DNA of 64,000 bases, taken from contig JAGRJR010000003.1 in assembly GCA_020442635.1 (NCBI GenBank), positions 1 through 64,000 on the forward strand. Reading direction: 5' to 3'. Under the pieces are notes generated by a model. It had not been told where the DNA came from. It saw only the letters and a program-made list of their open reading frames with translations, and ran no database searches. The stretch comes from Lysobacterales bacterium (GTDB lineage Bacteria > Pseudomonadota > Gammaproteobacteria > Xanthomonadales > Marinicellaceae). The translations under genes were made by a program, and so were the position numbers. Below are positions 27,052 to 35,509 of this stretch, in pieces. Positions within the stretch are counted from its first letter, which is position 1. Each line of letters starts with the position of its first letter.

Positions 27052-27445
27052 TTAAACCAACCAATACCCGGGCAAATTTTCCGCCACCCAAACGGGACCT
27101 CAACATCATATACCAAAAGTTTCCTAACGATGAAGACAAGCTTACTGCAATGAATGCGGGGACATGCCAACTGGCTTGTAGTTCAGCTTGTTCTACTTGA
27201 TGGGAGTCCTGGTGTACCAAATGCCACTGATTTTGCGCATTCAAAACCAGGTGATATTCGGCATGATTTTTAATCTTTTGTATATTATGCCAATAAGCAG
27301 CCAGTAACAGTGGTAACAACAAACAAAGCCAATAAGAAAATGCCATCATCGAAACCAGCACCAGTAATACCAGGCCGATCAATACATATTGCAACCAGCT
27401 TAGAGTCACAACTAATTCTTTATTTCTGATGGTAACCGGCTGCAC
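27041..27445 (-). CDS. ygfX: YgfX (CptA)-like inner-membrane protein
   Basis: A 134-residue membrane protein with two adjacent hydrophobic helices ([22 protein letters not shown] and [13 protein letters not shown]) and a cytoplasmic tail. YgfX is encoded next to SdhE in many gammaproteobacteria. It has been described in E. coli as a toxin-like protein affecting cell division and in Serratia as a partner of SdhE in regulating prodigiosin. Here it overlaps sdhE by 26 bp. The assignment rests on this context, size and topology; sequence conservation in the family is low. Confidence 0.75.
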   Translation of the reverse strand: MQPVTIRNKELVVTLSWLQYVLIGLVLLVLVSMMAFSYWLCLLLPLLLAAYWHNIQKIKNHAEYHLVLNAQNQWHLVHQDSHQVEQAELQASWHVPAFIAVSLSSSLGNFWYMMLRSRLGGGKFARVLVGLNDE

Positions 27446-27695
27446 AAATTTCTTTCACTAACGAGGCAAATTGTTGATATTCCCCCTCAGGTTGTTGTTT
27501 GCCACTAAGCCAATACCACAACAACATATCCTGCTCCTCCAAAAGCTGGTTGAACAAGGTTTGGGTAGTAGTCGACATGGTACCAAATCGAGCATCCAGA
27601 TAACGATTAAGGATAAAGTCCAACTCCTTCATACCACGGCGACAACGCCACCTGAAATAGCCTTCGCCTAATTCCTCGCAATTTGAGTTCATCAC
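27420..27695 (-). CDS. sdhE: FAD assembly factor SdhE
   Basis: SdhE (human SDHAF2, yeast Sdh5) promotes covalent attachment of FAD to the SdhA flavoprotein. The 91-residue protein carries the family motif RGMKELD at residues 20-26 and the following helix pattern (FNQLLEEQDMLLWYWLSG). It begins 9 bp after sdhB, so enzyme and assembly factor are cotranscribed. ygfX overlaps its 3' end. Confidence 0.94.
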   Translation of the reverse strand: MMNSNCEELGEGYFRWRCRRGMKELDFILNRYLDARFGTMSTTTQTLFNQLLEEQDMLLWYWLSGKQQPEGEYQQFASLVKEICAAGYHQK

Positions 27696-27704
27696 GCTGT
27701 TGAA

Positions 27705-28490
27705 TTACAGGGCGTGCCTTTGCGTAATCATTTTCTTTATTTCACCAATGGCTTTACCGGGGTTTAAGCCTTTGGGGCAAGTATTGGCACAGTTCATAAT
27801 GGTGTGACAACGGTATAATTTAAACGGATCTTCCAGCTCTTCCAACCTTTCACCGGTGTATTCATCACGAGAATCAGCCAGCCAGCGATACGATTGCAAC
27901 AACACTGCAGGACCCAAATAACGATCACCATTCCACCAATAGCTAGGGCATGAAGTCTGACAGCACGCACACAAAATGCACTCATAAAGACCATCCAGTT
28001 TTTCACGATCTTCAATCGACTGTAAGCGCTCTTTGTCAGGCAATGGTACTGAATCTGTTTGCATCCAGGGTTTGATAGAGGCATATTGCGCATAAAAGTG
28101 AGTCAAATCGGGAACCAAATCCTTAATCACTTCCATATGGGGCAAAGGATAAATGGCGATTTCCTTGCCTTTGAATTGTTTGATAGATGAAGTACATGCC
28201 AAAGTATTGGTGCCATTGATATTCATCGCACAAGAACCACAAATTCCTTCACGACAAGAGCGCCTGAAAGTCAGTGTGCTGTCCATTTCATCCTTAATTT
28301 TAATCAAAGCATCAAGCACCATTGGGCCACAACTATCCAAATCGACTTCATAAGTGTCGGTTCTGGGATTTTCACCATCATCTGGTGACCAGCGATAGAC
28401 TTTGAAAGTGGTCAAGTTACTACCACCGTTGGCTTTATGATGTTTGCCTTTGTTTATTCGGGAATTTTTTGGTAATTTAAATTCTGCCAT
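27705..28490 (-). CDS. sdhB: Succinate dehydrogenase iron-sulfur subunit SdhB
   Basis: SdhB carries electrons from FAD in SdhA to the quinone site through three Fe-S clusters. ATG 28490 ([10 protein letters not shown]) is chosen because it follows an AGAGA-type ribosome site and lies 23 bp after the sdhA stop; the longer frame overlaps sdhA. The protein is 261 residues. Cluster ligands are visible as [14 protein letters not shown]...LAC for [2Fe-2S], and [12 protein letters not shown] and [14 protein letters not shown] for the [4Fe-4S] and [3Fe-4S] centres. Confidence 0.97.
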   Translation of the reverse strand: MAEFKLPKNSRINKGKHHKANGGSNLTTFKVYRWSPDDGENPRTDTYEVDLDSCGPMVLDALIKIKDEMDSTLTFRRSCREGICGSCAMNINGTNTLACTSSIKQFKGKEIAIYPLPHMEVIKDLVPDLTHFYAQYASIKPWMQTDSVPLPDKERLQSIEDREKLDGLYECILCACCQTSCPSYWWNGDRYLGPAVLLQSYRWLADSRDEYTGERLEELEDPFKLYRCHTIMNCANTCPKGLNPGKAIGEIKKMITQRHAL

Positions 28491-28513
28491 GTCAATCTCT
28501 GTCTCTTGGGTCT

Positions 28514-30301
28514 TTAATAAACACGTGGCTTGGGTGGAATCACTTCGCACTCATCCGTCAATGTATTCATATGTACTGGTCGATAGTCAAACGCCACTTT
28601 GCCATCATCACCAAGGTACGCCAGGGTGTGTTTCATCCACTGGTCGTCATTACGATCAGGGAAGTCCTCTCGGGCATGCGCGCCACGTGATTCTTTACGA
28701 TTTTCTGCAGAAAACATGGTCACTTTGGCCTGACTCATCAGATTACGTAATTCCAGAGTTTCCACCAAATCGGTGTTCCAGACCATTGAACGGTCGGCCA
28801 CTTTAACATCCGGTAATTTAGCGGCAGTCGCCGTGATTTTCTCACACCCCTCCTGCAAAACCTCACCTGTTCTGAAAACAGCGGCATTGTTTTGCATCAC
28901 CTTTTGCATTTCAAGGCGTAATTCTGCAGTTTTAATTTCGCCATCGGCATACCTTGCCGAATCCAAATCTGCCAAAGATTTATCCAGTGCATCTTTGGCC
29001 AATTCGCTGTGTTTGGCTCCAGGTTTGATAATTTCAGCACAACGATTAGCGACAGCTCGTCCAAATACAATCAAGTCCAGTAAGGAATTTGATCCCAATC
29101 TGTTGGCGCCATGCACCGACACACAAGCCGCTTCACCAATGGCAAACAATCCAGGAACCACCTGATCCGGATTATCACCGACTTTATTAACCACTTCACC
29201 GTGATAATTAGTCGGAATACCACCCATGTTGTAATGCACAGTAGGCAATACAGGAATGGGCTCTTTTGCCACATCAACACCGGCAAAAATTTCAGCAGAT
29301 TCAGCAATACCCGGTAAACGTTTGTTGATCACATCAGCACCCAAATGTTCCAAATGTAAGTGAATATGATCGGCTTCGGCACCCACACCACGACCTTCCC
29401 TGATCTCTATAGTCATCGAGCGTGAAACCACATCTCGAGACGCTAAATCTTTGGCATTAGGCGCATAACGTTCCATAAAGCGCTCGCCCTTGGAATTAGT
29501 TAAAAAGCCACCTTCTCCACGAACGCCTTCAGTAATTAAGCAACCCGCACCATAAATACCAGTCGGATGAAATTGCACAAACTCCATATCCTGTAAAGGC
29601 AATCCAGCACGTAATACCATAGCATTACCGTCACCAGTACAAGTATGGGCAGATGTGCAAGAAAAATAAGCACGACCATAACCACCGGTTGCAAGAATCA
29701 CAGAATGTCCACGAAACAAATGTAACGAACCATCAGCCAAATTCCAGGCCAAAACTCCTTTACATTCACCATTTTCCATCACCAAATCAATGGCAAAATA
29801 TTCAATGAAAAATGATGCATCATGTTTTAAGGATTGTTGATACAAGGTATGTAAAATAGCATGACCAGTTCGGTCAGCCGCTGCACAAGTTCTTTGTGCT
29901 GTGCCTTCGCCAAAATTGGTGGTCATACCACCAAAAGGTCTTTGATAAATTTTGCCTTCTTCAGTTCGCGAAAACGGCACACCATAGTGTTCCAATTCAA
30001 TCACCGAAGGTACCGCTTCACGACACATGTACTCAATGGCATCCTGATCACCCAACCAGTCAGAACCCTTTACTGTATCGTACATATGCCAACGCCAGTT
30101 ATCCTCACCCATATTGCCCAATGAGGCAGACATGCCACCTTGAGCTGCCACGGTATGGGACCGGGTTGGAAATACCTTGGTAATACAGGCGGTTGAAATT
30201 CCTTTGGTCGCCAAACCCATGGTAGCCCGCAGCCCAGCACCGCCAGCACCAACCACAATGGCATCGAATTTATGTTCTGTAATTTTATATGCTTTAGTCA
30301 T
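28514..30301 (-). CDS. sdhA: Succinate dehydrogenase flavoprotein subunit SdhA
   Basis: SdhA oxidises succinate to fumarate with covalently bound FAD, on the cytoplasmic face of the inner membrane. The 595-residue protein has the dinucleotide-binding [14 protein letters not shown], the flavinylation region [17 protein letters not shown], the substrate loop [21 protein letters not shown], and [19 protein letters not shown] near the C-terminal FAD contact. It starts 3 bp after sdhD. Confidence 0.98.
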   Translation of the reverse strand: MTKAYKITEHKFDAIVVGAGGAGLRATMGLATKGISTACITKVFPTRSHTVAAQGGMSASLGNMGEDNWRWHMYDTVKGSDWLGDQDAIEYMCREAVPSVIELEHYGVPFSRTEEGKIYQRPFGGMTTNFGEGTAQRTCAAADRTGHAILHTLYQQSLKHDASFFIEYFAIDLVMENGECKGVLAWNLADGSLHLFRGHSVILATGGYGRAYFSCTSAHTCTGDGNAMVLRAGLPLQDMEFVQFHPTGIYGAGCLITEGVRGEGGFLTNSKGERFMERYAPNAKDLASRDVVSRSMTIEIREGRGVGAEADHIHLHLEHLGADVINKRLPGIAESAEIFAGVDVAKEPIPVLPTVHYNMGGIPTNYHGEVVNKVGDNPDQVVPGLFAIGEAACVSVHGANRLGSNSLLDLIVFGRAVANRCAEIIKPGAKHSELAKDALDKSLADLDSARYADGEIKTAELRLEMQKVMQNNAAVFRTGEVLQEGCEKITATAAKLPDVKVADRSMVWNTDLVETLELRNLMSQAKVTMFSAENRKESRGAHAREDFPDRNDDQWMKHTLAYLGDDGKVAFDYRPVHMNTLTDECEVIPPKPRVY

Positions 30302-30304
30302 TAT

Positions 30305-30682
30305 TTATCCAAAAAGAACTGAAGAAACAGAATAGGTATTAACCATCATAAGTAATATCATGATAATTTTTATGAGATACTGAAGCACCAACTGAAATGC
30401 ATGGCTACCGACATAATCTTCCACAACCACTTGTAAACCAAGCGCCCCATGGTAAGTTGCTGTCAGCAGAAACAACAGTAATAAAATTGAATTGATGGGG
30501 CTTTGCATCCATGAGACCACTGTCGCTGCCGTTAACCCATCCAGCTTCATAAACGATATCAATACAAACAACCCCGTAGGCACCAACAACACTGCCGTCA
30601 GTCTTTGCATCCACCAGTGACCAAACCCATGTTTTACAGAACCTAGGCCTTTTACTTTGGCTATATCAGATTGATAACTCAT
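30305..30682 (-). CDS. sdhD: Succinate dehydrogenase membrane anchor SdhD
   Basis: A small membrane anchor that binds heme b and quinone with SdhC. The 125-residue protein has three hydrophobic helices and the conserved features HGFGHWWMQRLTAVLL and TATYHGALGLQVVVEDYV, with the His...D spacing of the heme/quinone region. Its ATG overlaps the sdhC stop by 4 bp. Confidence 0.93.
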   Translation of the reverse strand: MSYQSDIAKVKGLGSVKHGFGHWWMQRLTAVLLVPTGLFVLISFMKLDGLTAATVVSWMQSPINSILLLLFLLTATYHGALGLQVVVEDYVGSHAFQLVLQYLIKIIMILLMMVNTYSVSSVLFG

Positions 30683-31062
30683 GCTAACCTCCCCATAAAA
30701 AAGATGATGGCTGTTAACAGCACTGCCATTACAATGACAACAACCCCTGATTTATATACAGTGGGGATTTCAAATCCTTTGCCAGCATCCCAAAACAAAT
30801 GTCTAATACCATTACAAAGGTGATAATTAAAGGTGAATATCCAGGCAAATAACAACACCGTGCCGAGTCCAGAGGCGAAAAAAGTCGTTATTTGATTGGC
30901 AATATTGGCATCAGTAACGATTCGATACAGCCAGTAAGTGAAAACCACTAAGCCTAAAGCCAGCAACATACCAGTGAATCTGTGTAGAATCGACATCATT
31001 GAGGTTAATTGCGGTTTGTAAACCTGTAAATGTGGAGATAAGGGACGATTTGTACTGCTCAT
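30679..31062 (-). CDS. sdhC: Succinate dehydrogenase cytochrome b556 subunit SdhC
   Basis: A 127-residue, three-helix anchor. It opens with RPLSPHLQVYKPQLTSMMSILHRFTGMLLALG, the standard SdhC N-terminal pattern with the quinone-site S and R residues. The heme ligand region FNYHLCNGIRHLFWD follows. It begins the structural genes, 17 bp after the small SdhAF4 gene. Confidence 0.95.
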   Translation of the reverse strand: MSSTNRPLSPHLQVYKPQLTSMMSILHRFTGMLLALGLVVFTYWLYRIVTDANIANQITTFFASGLGTVLLFAWIFTFNYHLCNGIRHLFWDAGKGFEIPTVYKSGVVVIVMAVLLTAIIFFMGRLA

Positions 31063-31079
31063 GAAAGCTCCAAATATTT

Positions 31080-31250
31080 TTAAAAATCAATACAACGGCC
31101 ATTTTTCTCCCAATCACCATAGCGAGTGGGATCTAATCCGTCTTTACGACCACCTATTTCTTTTGGCACAGCAACCGGTGCCGTGGTATCGGTGGTTTTT
31201 TTAATAACTTTAACTTTGTCAGCGTTTTTGTCAGTTTTTTTATTATTCAT
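31080..31250 (-). CDS. SdhAF4 (DUF1674) succinate dehydrogenase assembly factor
   Basis: A 56-residue protein ending in PKEIGGRKDGLDPTRYGDWEKNGRCIDF, the hallmark of DUF1674/SDHAF4 (yeast Sdh8). In eukaryotes this factor binds the flavinylated SdhA subunit and favours its joining to SdhB. ATG 31250 (MNNKKTDK) is chosen because the upstream part of the open frame has no family similarity; no strong ribosome site is visible there. It is the first gene of the sdh operon here, which is less common than in alphaproteobacteria. The operon thus encodes an SDH assembly factor at each end. Confidence 0.88.
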   Translation of the reverse strand: MNNKKTDKNADKVKVIKKTTDTTAPVAVPKEIGGRKDGLDPTRYGDWEKNGRCIDF

Positions 31251-31452
31251 GTTTACTGGACATTTAGCATTTATTTCTGAATCCCACCATAAGTTGATGA
31301 TGAATAAGGACATTTTCTGTAGGTAAAAACATCCTGCAATAAAACCCATTCTAAAGTCGCATACAAATCCTGAAAAAGGCTGACCAAGCAGCTGGAATTT
31401 GATGCTGGCTGATTATATCATTGAACCAATTTTATTAAAAGAAACTAAGCGG

Positions 31453-32163
31453 ATGAACACACCATTGCTTTTAGACCAATTGACCGTTTTTGAACTATCA
31501 GGAAAGGATGCGACTACTTTTCTTGAAAATCAAATCATCTCAAACTTGCCAGAAAATAAGGATGGTATTTATACAGCTATTTGCAACCCCAAAGGCCGAA
31601 TACAGTATAGTTTGTTCATTTTTAAGAAAGATGAGGGCTTTTTTGTGGCAGTAAATGACGATTTAAGTGACAATTTTTTTCACTACGTCAGTTTGCGAAA
31701 GTTCAGGATGAATTTCTCTATAAATAAAAGCAATCAAAGACTCGTTACCCAATCAGAACAAACGCCTAATAATGCCATACTGCCATTGCAGGTTATGAAG
31801 CCTGATGATTCACTTCAAAGTGCCTCCAACGACCAATTCTGGCAATTTATTTTTAAAATTGAGCTACCCTGGATAACTAAAAAAACTGCAGAATTGTTTA
31901 TTCCACAGCATGTCAACCTGGATCAAAAAAATATCATCGCTTTTGATAAAGGCTGTTACCCTGGCCAGGAAATCATTGCCAGACTTCATTATTTAGGCAC
32001 GGTTAAAAAACGAATGCAGTTAGTCACAGTCGATAAATTCAATTCCCATATCTCAGGTGAAAGTGTTTATATACCTGAATTTAACGAAAAAGTTGACATT
32101 TGCTCACCTGCAATTAAAAACAAACTTAGTTGGCAATTTCAAGCCATCTGCCCGGTTAAATGA
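31453..32163 (+). CDS. ygfZ: YgfZ/GcvT-like folate-binding Fe-S repair protein
   Basis: YgfZ (CAF17/IBA57 family) helps make or repair certain [4Fe-4S] enzymes, using folate. The protein is about 236 residues from ATG 31453 (MNTPLLLDQL); the upstream 18 codons have no family likeness. The diagnostic motif KGCYPGQEIIARLHYLGTVKKR, with its conserved Cys, is near the middle to C-terminal part. It is shorter than the E. coli protein (about 326), with a reduced C-terminal domain. It sits divergent from the sdh operon, mirroring the ygfZ-sdhE-ygfX neighbourhood of E. coli. Confidence 0.9.
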   Translation: MNTPLLLDQLTVFELSGKDATTFLENQIISNLPENKDGIYTAICNPKGRIQYSLFIFKKDEGFFVAVNDDLSDNFFHYVSLRKFRMNFSINKSNQRLVTQSEQTPNNAILPLQVMKPDDSLQSASNDQFWQFIFKIELPWITKKTAELFIPQHVNLDQKNIIAFDKGCYPGQEIIARLHYLGTVKKRMQLVTVDKFNSHISGESVYIPEFNEKVDICSPAIKNKLSWQFQAICPVK

Positions 32164-32321
32164 ACAAAGTATCCCGCATCAGAACTATTTACAGCATTAA
32201 AACACTAAAGAATAAACCAAAGCAGTATTTGATTGGGTTTAAATATCTTTAAAATCATGATATTATCATTAGAAATTATAGCTATATCTAATGGTGTGTA
32301 ATAAACATGGCGGGACAAAAT

Positions 32322-33116
32322 ATGAAAACAAAAAAAATAATTCTGATAATTTTTATGCTGATTCTCATACAATCAGTTTCAGCTCAAACAGTGACACTGG
32401 CTGTAGAGGCAACTTATCCCAAAGATCAAGCGGAATTCGTGTTTGAGCCTTTAAAGAATTGGCTGGAGAAGAAAACAGGGGTGACGGTTCAAATTGAAAT
32501 TGCAGATAACTATTATTTTTACTGGCGTTCGGCACGCAGCAACGAACCCGAGTTTACCTTGGATGCCTCTCATATAGCAGCTTATCGCATGGCTGAAAAG
32601 GGTTATCAGCCACTGGCCAGGGTACAAGAAAACACAACCTTTCATTTAATTTCAAATTTTGAACCTGATGAAGGGCAAAGTATTGGTGAATTTTTGGTCG
32701 GTAACCGAGTGGTAACTTTACCTAGCCCAAACCTTGGTTCAGTTTTGTTCGACCAATGGTTTACTGATTTATTTTTACAGCCAGAAAAGGTGGTTACTGC
32801 ACTTTCGTGGGAAGATGTTATTGAACAAGTGTTTGCGGGATCGGCCGATGCTGCCATTATACCCAGTTCATTATTTGAACTTTACCCTAATTTTGCGAGT
32901 TTAAAAGAAAGCGATCCATTCCCAGGATTAACCCTTTTAGCTTCACCAAACGTCAGTGTTCAATTGCAAGAGTCTTTCAAAAATGCTGTAATGAGCATCG
33001 GCGAAGACGATGAGTCTTTTGACATTTTGGCAGAACTGAATTCGGACGGCTTTGTTGAAGTGGACACTAACGACTATAAAGGGCTGGCTGAAATTTTAAC
33101 TAAACGTATGTACTGA
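32322..33116 (+). CDS. Orphan PhnD-like periplasmic substrate-binding protein
   Basis: A 264-residue exported protein with the type-2 periplasmic-binding fold of the PhnD/phosphonate family (VTLAVEATYPKDQAEFVFEPLKNWLEKKTG, then SHIAAYRMAEKGYQPLARV, VTLPSPNLGSVLFDQWF, GSADAAIIPSSLFELYP). The signal peptide is MKTKKIILIIFMLILIQSVSA. ATG 32322 is preferred over ATG 32307 for the cleaner signal sequence. No ABC permease or ATPase gene lies nearby, so it may be a sensor or chemoreceptor-type binding protein rather than a transporter part. It precedes a PilZ gene by about 80 bp. Confidence 0.75.
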   Translation: MKTKKIILIIFMLILIQSVSAQTVTLAVEATYPKDQAEFVFEPLKNWLEKKTGVTVQIEIADNYYFYWRSARSNEPEFTLDASHIAAYRMAEKGYQPLARVQENTTFHLISNFEPDEGQSIGEFLVGNRVVTLPSPNLGSVLFDQWFTDLFLQPEKVVTALSWEDVIEQVFAGSADAAIIPSSLFELYPNFASLKESDPFPGLTLLASPNVSVQLQESFKNAVMSIGEDDESFDILAELNSDGFVEVDTNDYKGLAEILTKRMY

Positions 33117-33194
33117 GTTTATGCTTGAATAATATGAAAGACCTTTCCTCGATTCGTGAACAAAGGTCGCTATGAATGTAGATTCAGTTGACCC

Positions 33195-33590
33195 ATGGAA
33201 AAAAACAACAACATACACTACATGACTACAGAAAACCAACACGAACGGCGACGATTTACTCGAATTCCCTTGACCAAGGATGTTACTTTATATACAGGGA
33301 TGCAAAGTTGGTCGTCGCAAATTCATGACATTTCCCTCAAGGGCGTGTTGTTATCCTGTCCTGAAGGCTTACAACCGAAACCTGGTGATTTGCTCAGACT
33401 CAGTATTCCAATAAAAAATTCACCAGCCATCACCATGAATATACAAGTGGTTCACATCATGGGCAATAACTTTGGTGCGGAATGGACACAAATAGATATG
33501 GATAGTTTTGTGATTTTAAAAAGAACCATCGAATTGAACATTAAGGAAAAAGAAAAATTACGTGATGACATCAGAAGACTTTCTGACTAA
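33195..33590 (+). CDS. PilZ domain protein, likely c-di-GMP receptor
   Basis: A 131-residue single-domain PilZ protein. The two c-di-GMP binding motifs are visible: RRRFTRIP (RxxxR) near the N-terminus and DISLKGVLL (D/NxSxxG) about 25 residues later. The barrel core follows (GDLLRLSIPIK, TMNIQVVHIMGNNFGAEW). The start could be ATG 33195 or the inner ATG 33222 (MTTENQHERRRF); neither has a strong ribosome site. It probably responds to c-di-GMP; the partner is unknown. A relation to the orphan binding protein upstream is possible but unproven. Confidence 0.85.
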   Translation: MEKNNNIHYMTTENQHERRRFTRIPLTKDVTLYTGMQSWSSQIHDISLKGVLLSCPEGLQPKPGDLLRLSIPIKNSPAITMNIQVVHIMGNNFGAEWTQIDMDSFVILKRTIELNIKEKEKLRDDIRRLSD

Positions 33591-33621
33591 AGCATCAAAT
33601 CAGTAGCAACAGTTTTATTTG

Positions 33622-33661
33622 GTCGAACCTGAAAAGGCCAAGATGAGCTTATCTGAACTGA
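33622..33661 (+). repeat. Possible remnant (C) of the dispersed intergenic repeat
   Basis: The short stretch beginning GTCGAACCTGAAAA and reaching AGCTTAT resembles the left end of copies A and B (G-C/T-GAACCTGAAAA...A/GCTTATT). Like them it lies between convergent gene ends, here PilZ and the methyltransferase. The match is only about 30-40 bp, so it may be chance. Confidence 0.25.
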
Positions 33662-33675
33662 CTTAAACTAACAAG

Positions 33676-34452
33676 TTATTTTTCAGCAACAATATAACAA
33701 ACCCAACTGGCATCAGCTGTACCAATTTTTGATTGGGTAAAGACCCCATCTCCCTCACCGGTTTCATTATCAGTACCCTCCCAGTATATCTCAGCAGTGG
33801 CAAAACCCGCTATCAATAACATTTCAGTAATTTCCGGTAAAGTCCACAATCGCCAGTAGTAAGAAAAAGCCCGATTCATTTTCACACCCTCATCGGTTTT
33901 AAAGTGAATGTAACATTGCATTTGTGAATTGATGGGATTGAACGAGGCCTGTTCCCAGATATAAGTGAAACCATCACACGCCCGCTCTTCTTTGACCTCT
34001 TTTGCAGCTTCATAACCTCCAAAGGCATCCAGAAAGAATACGCCATCGGCCGTTAATGAATCCTTAACTGACTTGAAGTATTGAATCATCAAATCTCTTT
34101 CCATAAAGATAAAATAACTGAAATTCATGGCCAGCACGACATCCATATTAACAATTCCGCAGTCCAAAACATTGCGGTTGATTAATTCAATTCGGTTGTA
34201 TTGTTGTTGAGTTAATTCAACCAGGTTGTTATTTTCACCCCAAAGCAAGACTTCTGCATCAAGGTCGACACCCCAAGCAATGTTTTCAGCATGCCGGCGA
34301 ATCCACTCACAGGCAGATTGTGCGGTGCCACAAAAATCCTCACGTAAACGTCGAGCAGGTCTGCTTTTCAGGCTTTGAAAAGTTACTTCAACAAAATCAA
34401 TTTCAGCCTCAACACACTGGACGGCGTTTTGATACAAAAAATGCTTGTCCAA
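33676..34452 (-). CDS. Class I SAM-dependent methyltransferase
   Basis: A 258-residue Rossmann-fold methyltransferase. The glycine-rich motif I region reads LREDFCGTAQSACEW, the acidic residue after strand 2 is in GVDLDAEVLLWG, and a post-motif stretch VDVVLAMNFSYFIFMERDLMIQYF follows. The substrate is unknown. It starts 3 bp after the korB stop, so it is likely cotranscribed with the ferredoxin oxidoreductase genes. That could mean a role linked to that enzyme or its cofactors, but the sequence does not show which. Confidence 0.8.
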   Translation of the reverse strand: MDKHFLYQNAVQCVEAEIDFVEVTFQSLKSRPARRLREDFCGTAQSACEWIRRHAENIAWGVDLDAEVLLWGENNNLVELTQQQYNRIELINRNVLDCGIVNMDVVLAMNFSYFIFMERDLMIQYFKSVKDSLTADGVFFLDAFGGYEAAKEVKEERACDGFTYIWEQASFNPINSQMQCYIHFKTDEGVKMNRAFSYYWRLWTLPEITEMLLIAGFATAEIYWEGTDNETGEGDGVFTQSKIGTADASWVCYIVAEK

Positions 34453-34455
34453 AAC

Positions 34456-35508
34456 CTATCTCATCGATTGATTCAAAACATCTAACACCGTTGAACCTGG
34501 ACAAAGTTCCTGCTGACTGAGTTCATTCAATGGTTTGTCAACGGTGTTGATTCGACCATGGGTATCAAGCTCCTGTTGATTGTGGTAAATCAAACCAGTT
34601 AGAATTTTTTGTTGTTCCTTAACTGACTCAATGCGATTCATGGCTTCCTTGCGGCTGCTTAAATCATAATCTGCAGAGTTTTTATGCAACAATAATTCAC
34701 TGCCATCATGCAGTTGAACCCGCCTGGATGCACCCTCGGGATAGTCAATAGTAATTTCAGTTTTGGCAGGAATAAAGTCAATGGTGTCGGTGGCCTCCAG
34801 ATGATCTCTGACCCATTCATAACCCTTGGTTGAAGTCGGGGTGTTATTGAATGTCACACATGGAGATACCACATCAATAAACGCAAAACCTGGGTGTTTA
34901 ATGGCTGCCTTAATTAAAGGTATCAATTGTTTTTTGTCACCGGAAAAACTTCTCGCAACCATACCAGCACCCAATTGCAAAGCCAACTGGCATAAATCAA
35001 TGGAATCAAACACACTAGGAATACCTTTTTTACCGGCAGAACCTTTGTCTGTTGTGGCAGAATCCTGACCTTTGGTTAATCCATAACAACCATTATTCAT
35101 CACAATATAAACCATGTTCAGATTACGCCTGACCACATGCGCAAATTGTCCCATACCAATTGACGCGGTGTCTCCATCGCCAGAAACACCTATGTACAAC
35201 AAGTCCTTATTAGCCATGTTGGCACCAGTAGTTACCGATGGCATGCGACCATGTACCGAGTTAAAGCCGTGGGCTTTACCCAAAAAATAAGTTGGGGTTT
35301 TGGATGAACAGCCAATACCCGAAATTTTTGCAATTTTGTGTGGTTCCAGGTTTAAATCAAAACATGACTTGATGATGGCTGCACTGATAGAGTCATGGCC
35401 ACAGCCAGCACACAATGTGGAAAGCGCACCTTCATAGTTTTTGATCGAATAACCAATCTCATTGGTATGGTGCTCTGGATGTCTAAAATTAGGTCTGATA
35501 AAAGTCAC
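34456..35508 (-). CDS. korB: 2-oxoacid:ferredoxin oxidoreductase beta subunit (TPP-binding)
   Basis: The beta subunit binds thiamine diphosphate and a [4Fe-4S] cluster and decarboxylates a 2-oxoacid, most likely 2-oxoglutarate, to the acyl-CoA. The 350-residue protein has LCAGCGHDSISAAI and GIGCSSKTPTYF with cluster cysteines, the TPP motif GVSGDGDTASIGMGQ...NNGCYGLTKGQ, and ASTDKG-like variants (ATTDKGSAG). C-terminal tail residues CVTFNN are usual for Kor/Por. It is 1 bp behind korA. The substrate assignment as 2-oxoglutarate is inference. Confidence 0.9.
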   Translation of the reverse strand: MTFIRPNFRHPEHHTNEIGYSIKNYEGALSTLCAGCGHDSISAAIIKSCFDLNLEPHKIAKISGIGCSSKTPTYFLGKAHGFNSVHGRMPSVTTGANMANKDLLYIGVSGDGDTASIGMGQFAHVVRRNLNMVYIVMNNGCYGLTKGQDSATTDKGSAGKKGIPSVFDSIDLCQLALQLGAGMVARSFSGDKKQLIPLIKAAIKHPGFAFIDVVSPCVTFNNTPTSTKGYEWVRDHLEATDTIDFIPAKTEITIDYPEGASRRVQLHDGSELLLHKNSADYDLSSRKEAMNRIESVKEQQKILTGLIYHNQQELDTHGRINTVDKPLNELSQQELCPGSTVLDVLNQSMR

Positions 35509-35509
35509 C

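Noticed and set aside
33140-33168. GACCTTT/AAAGGTC hairpin between the PhnD-like and PilZ genes
   Set aside because: Seven-base stem with a 15-nt loop and no T run; easily by chance.
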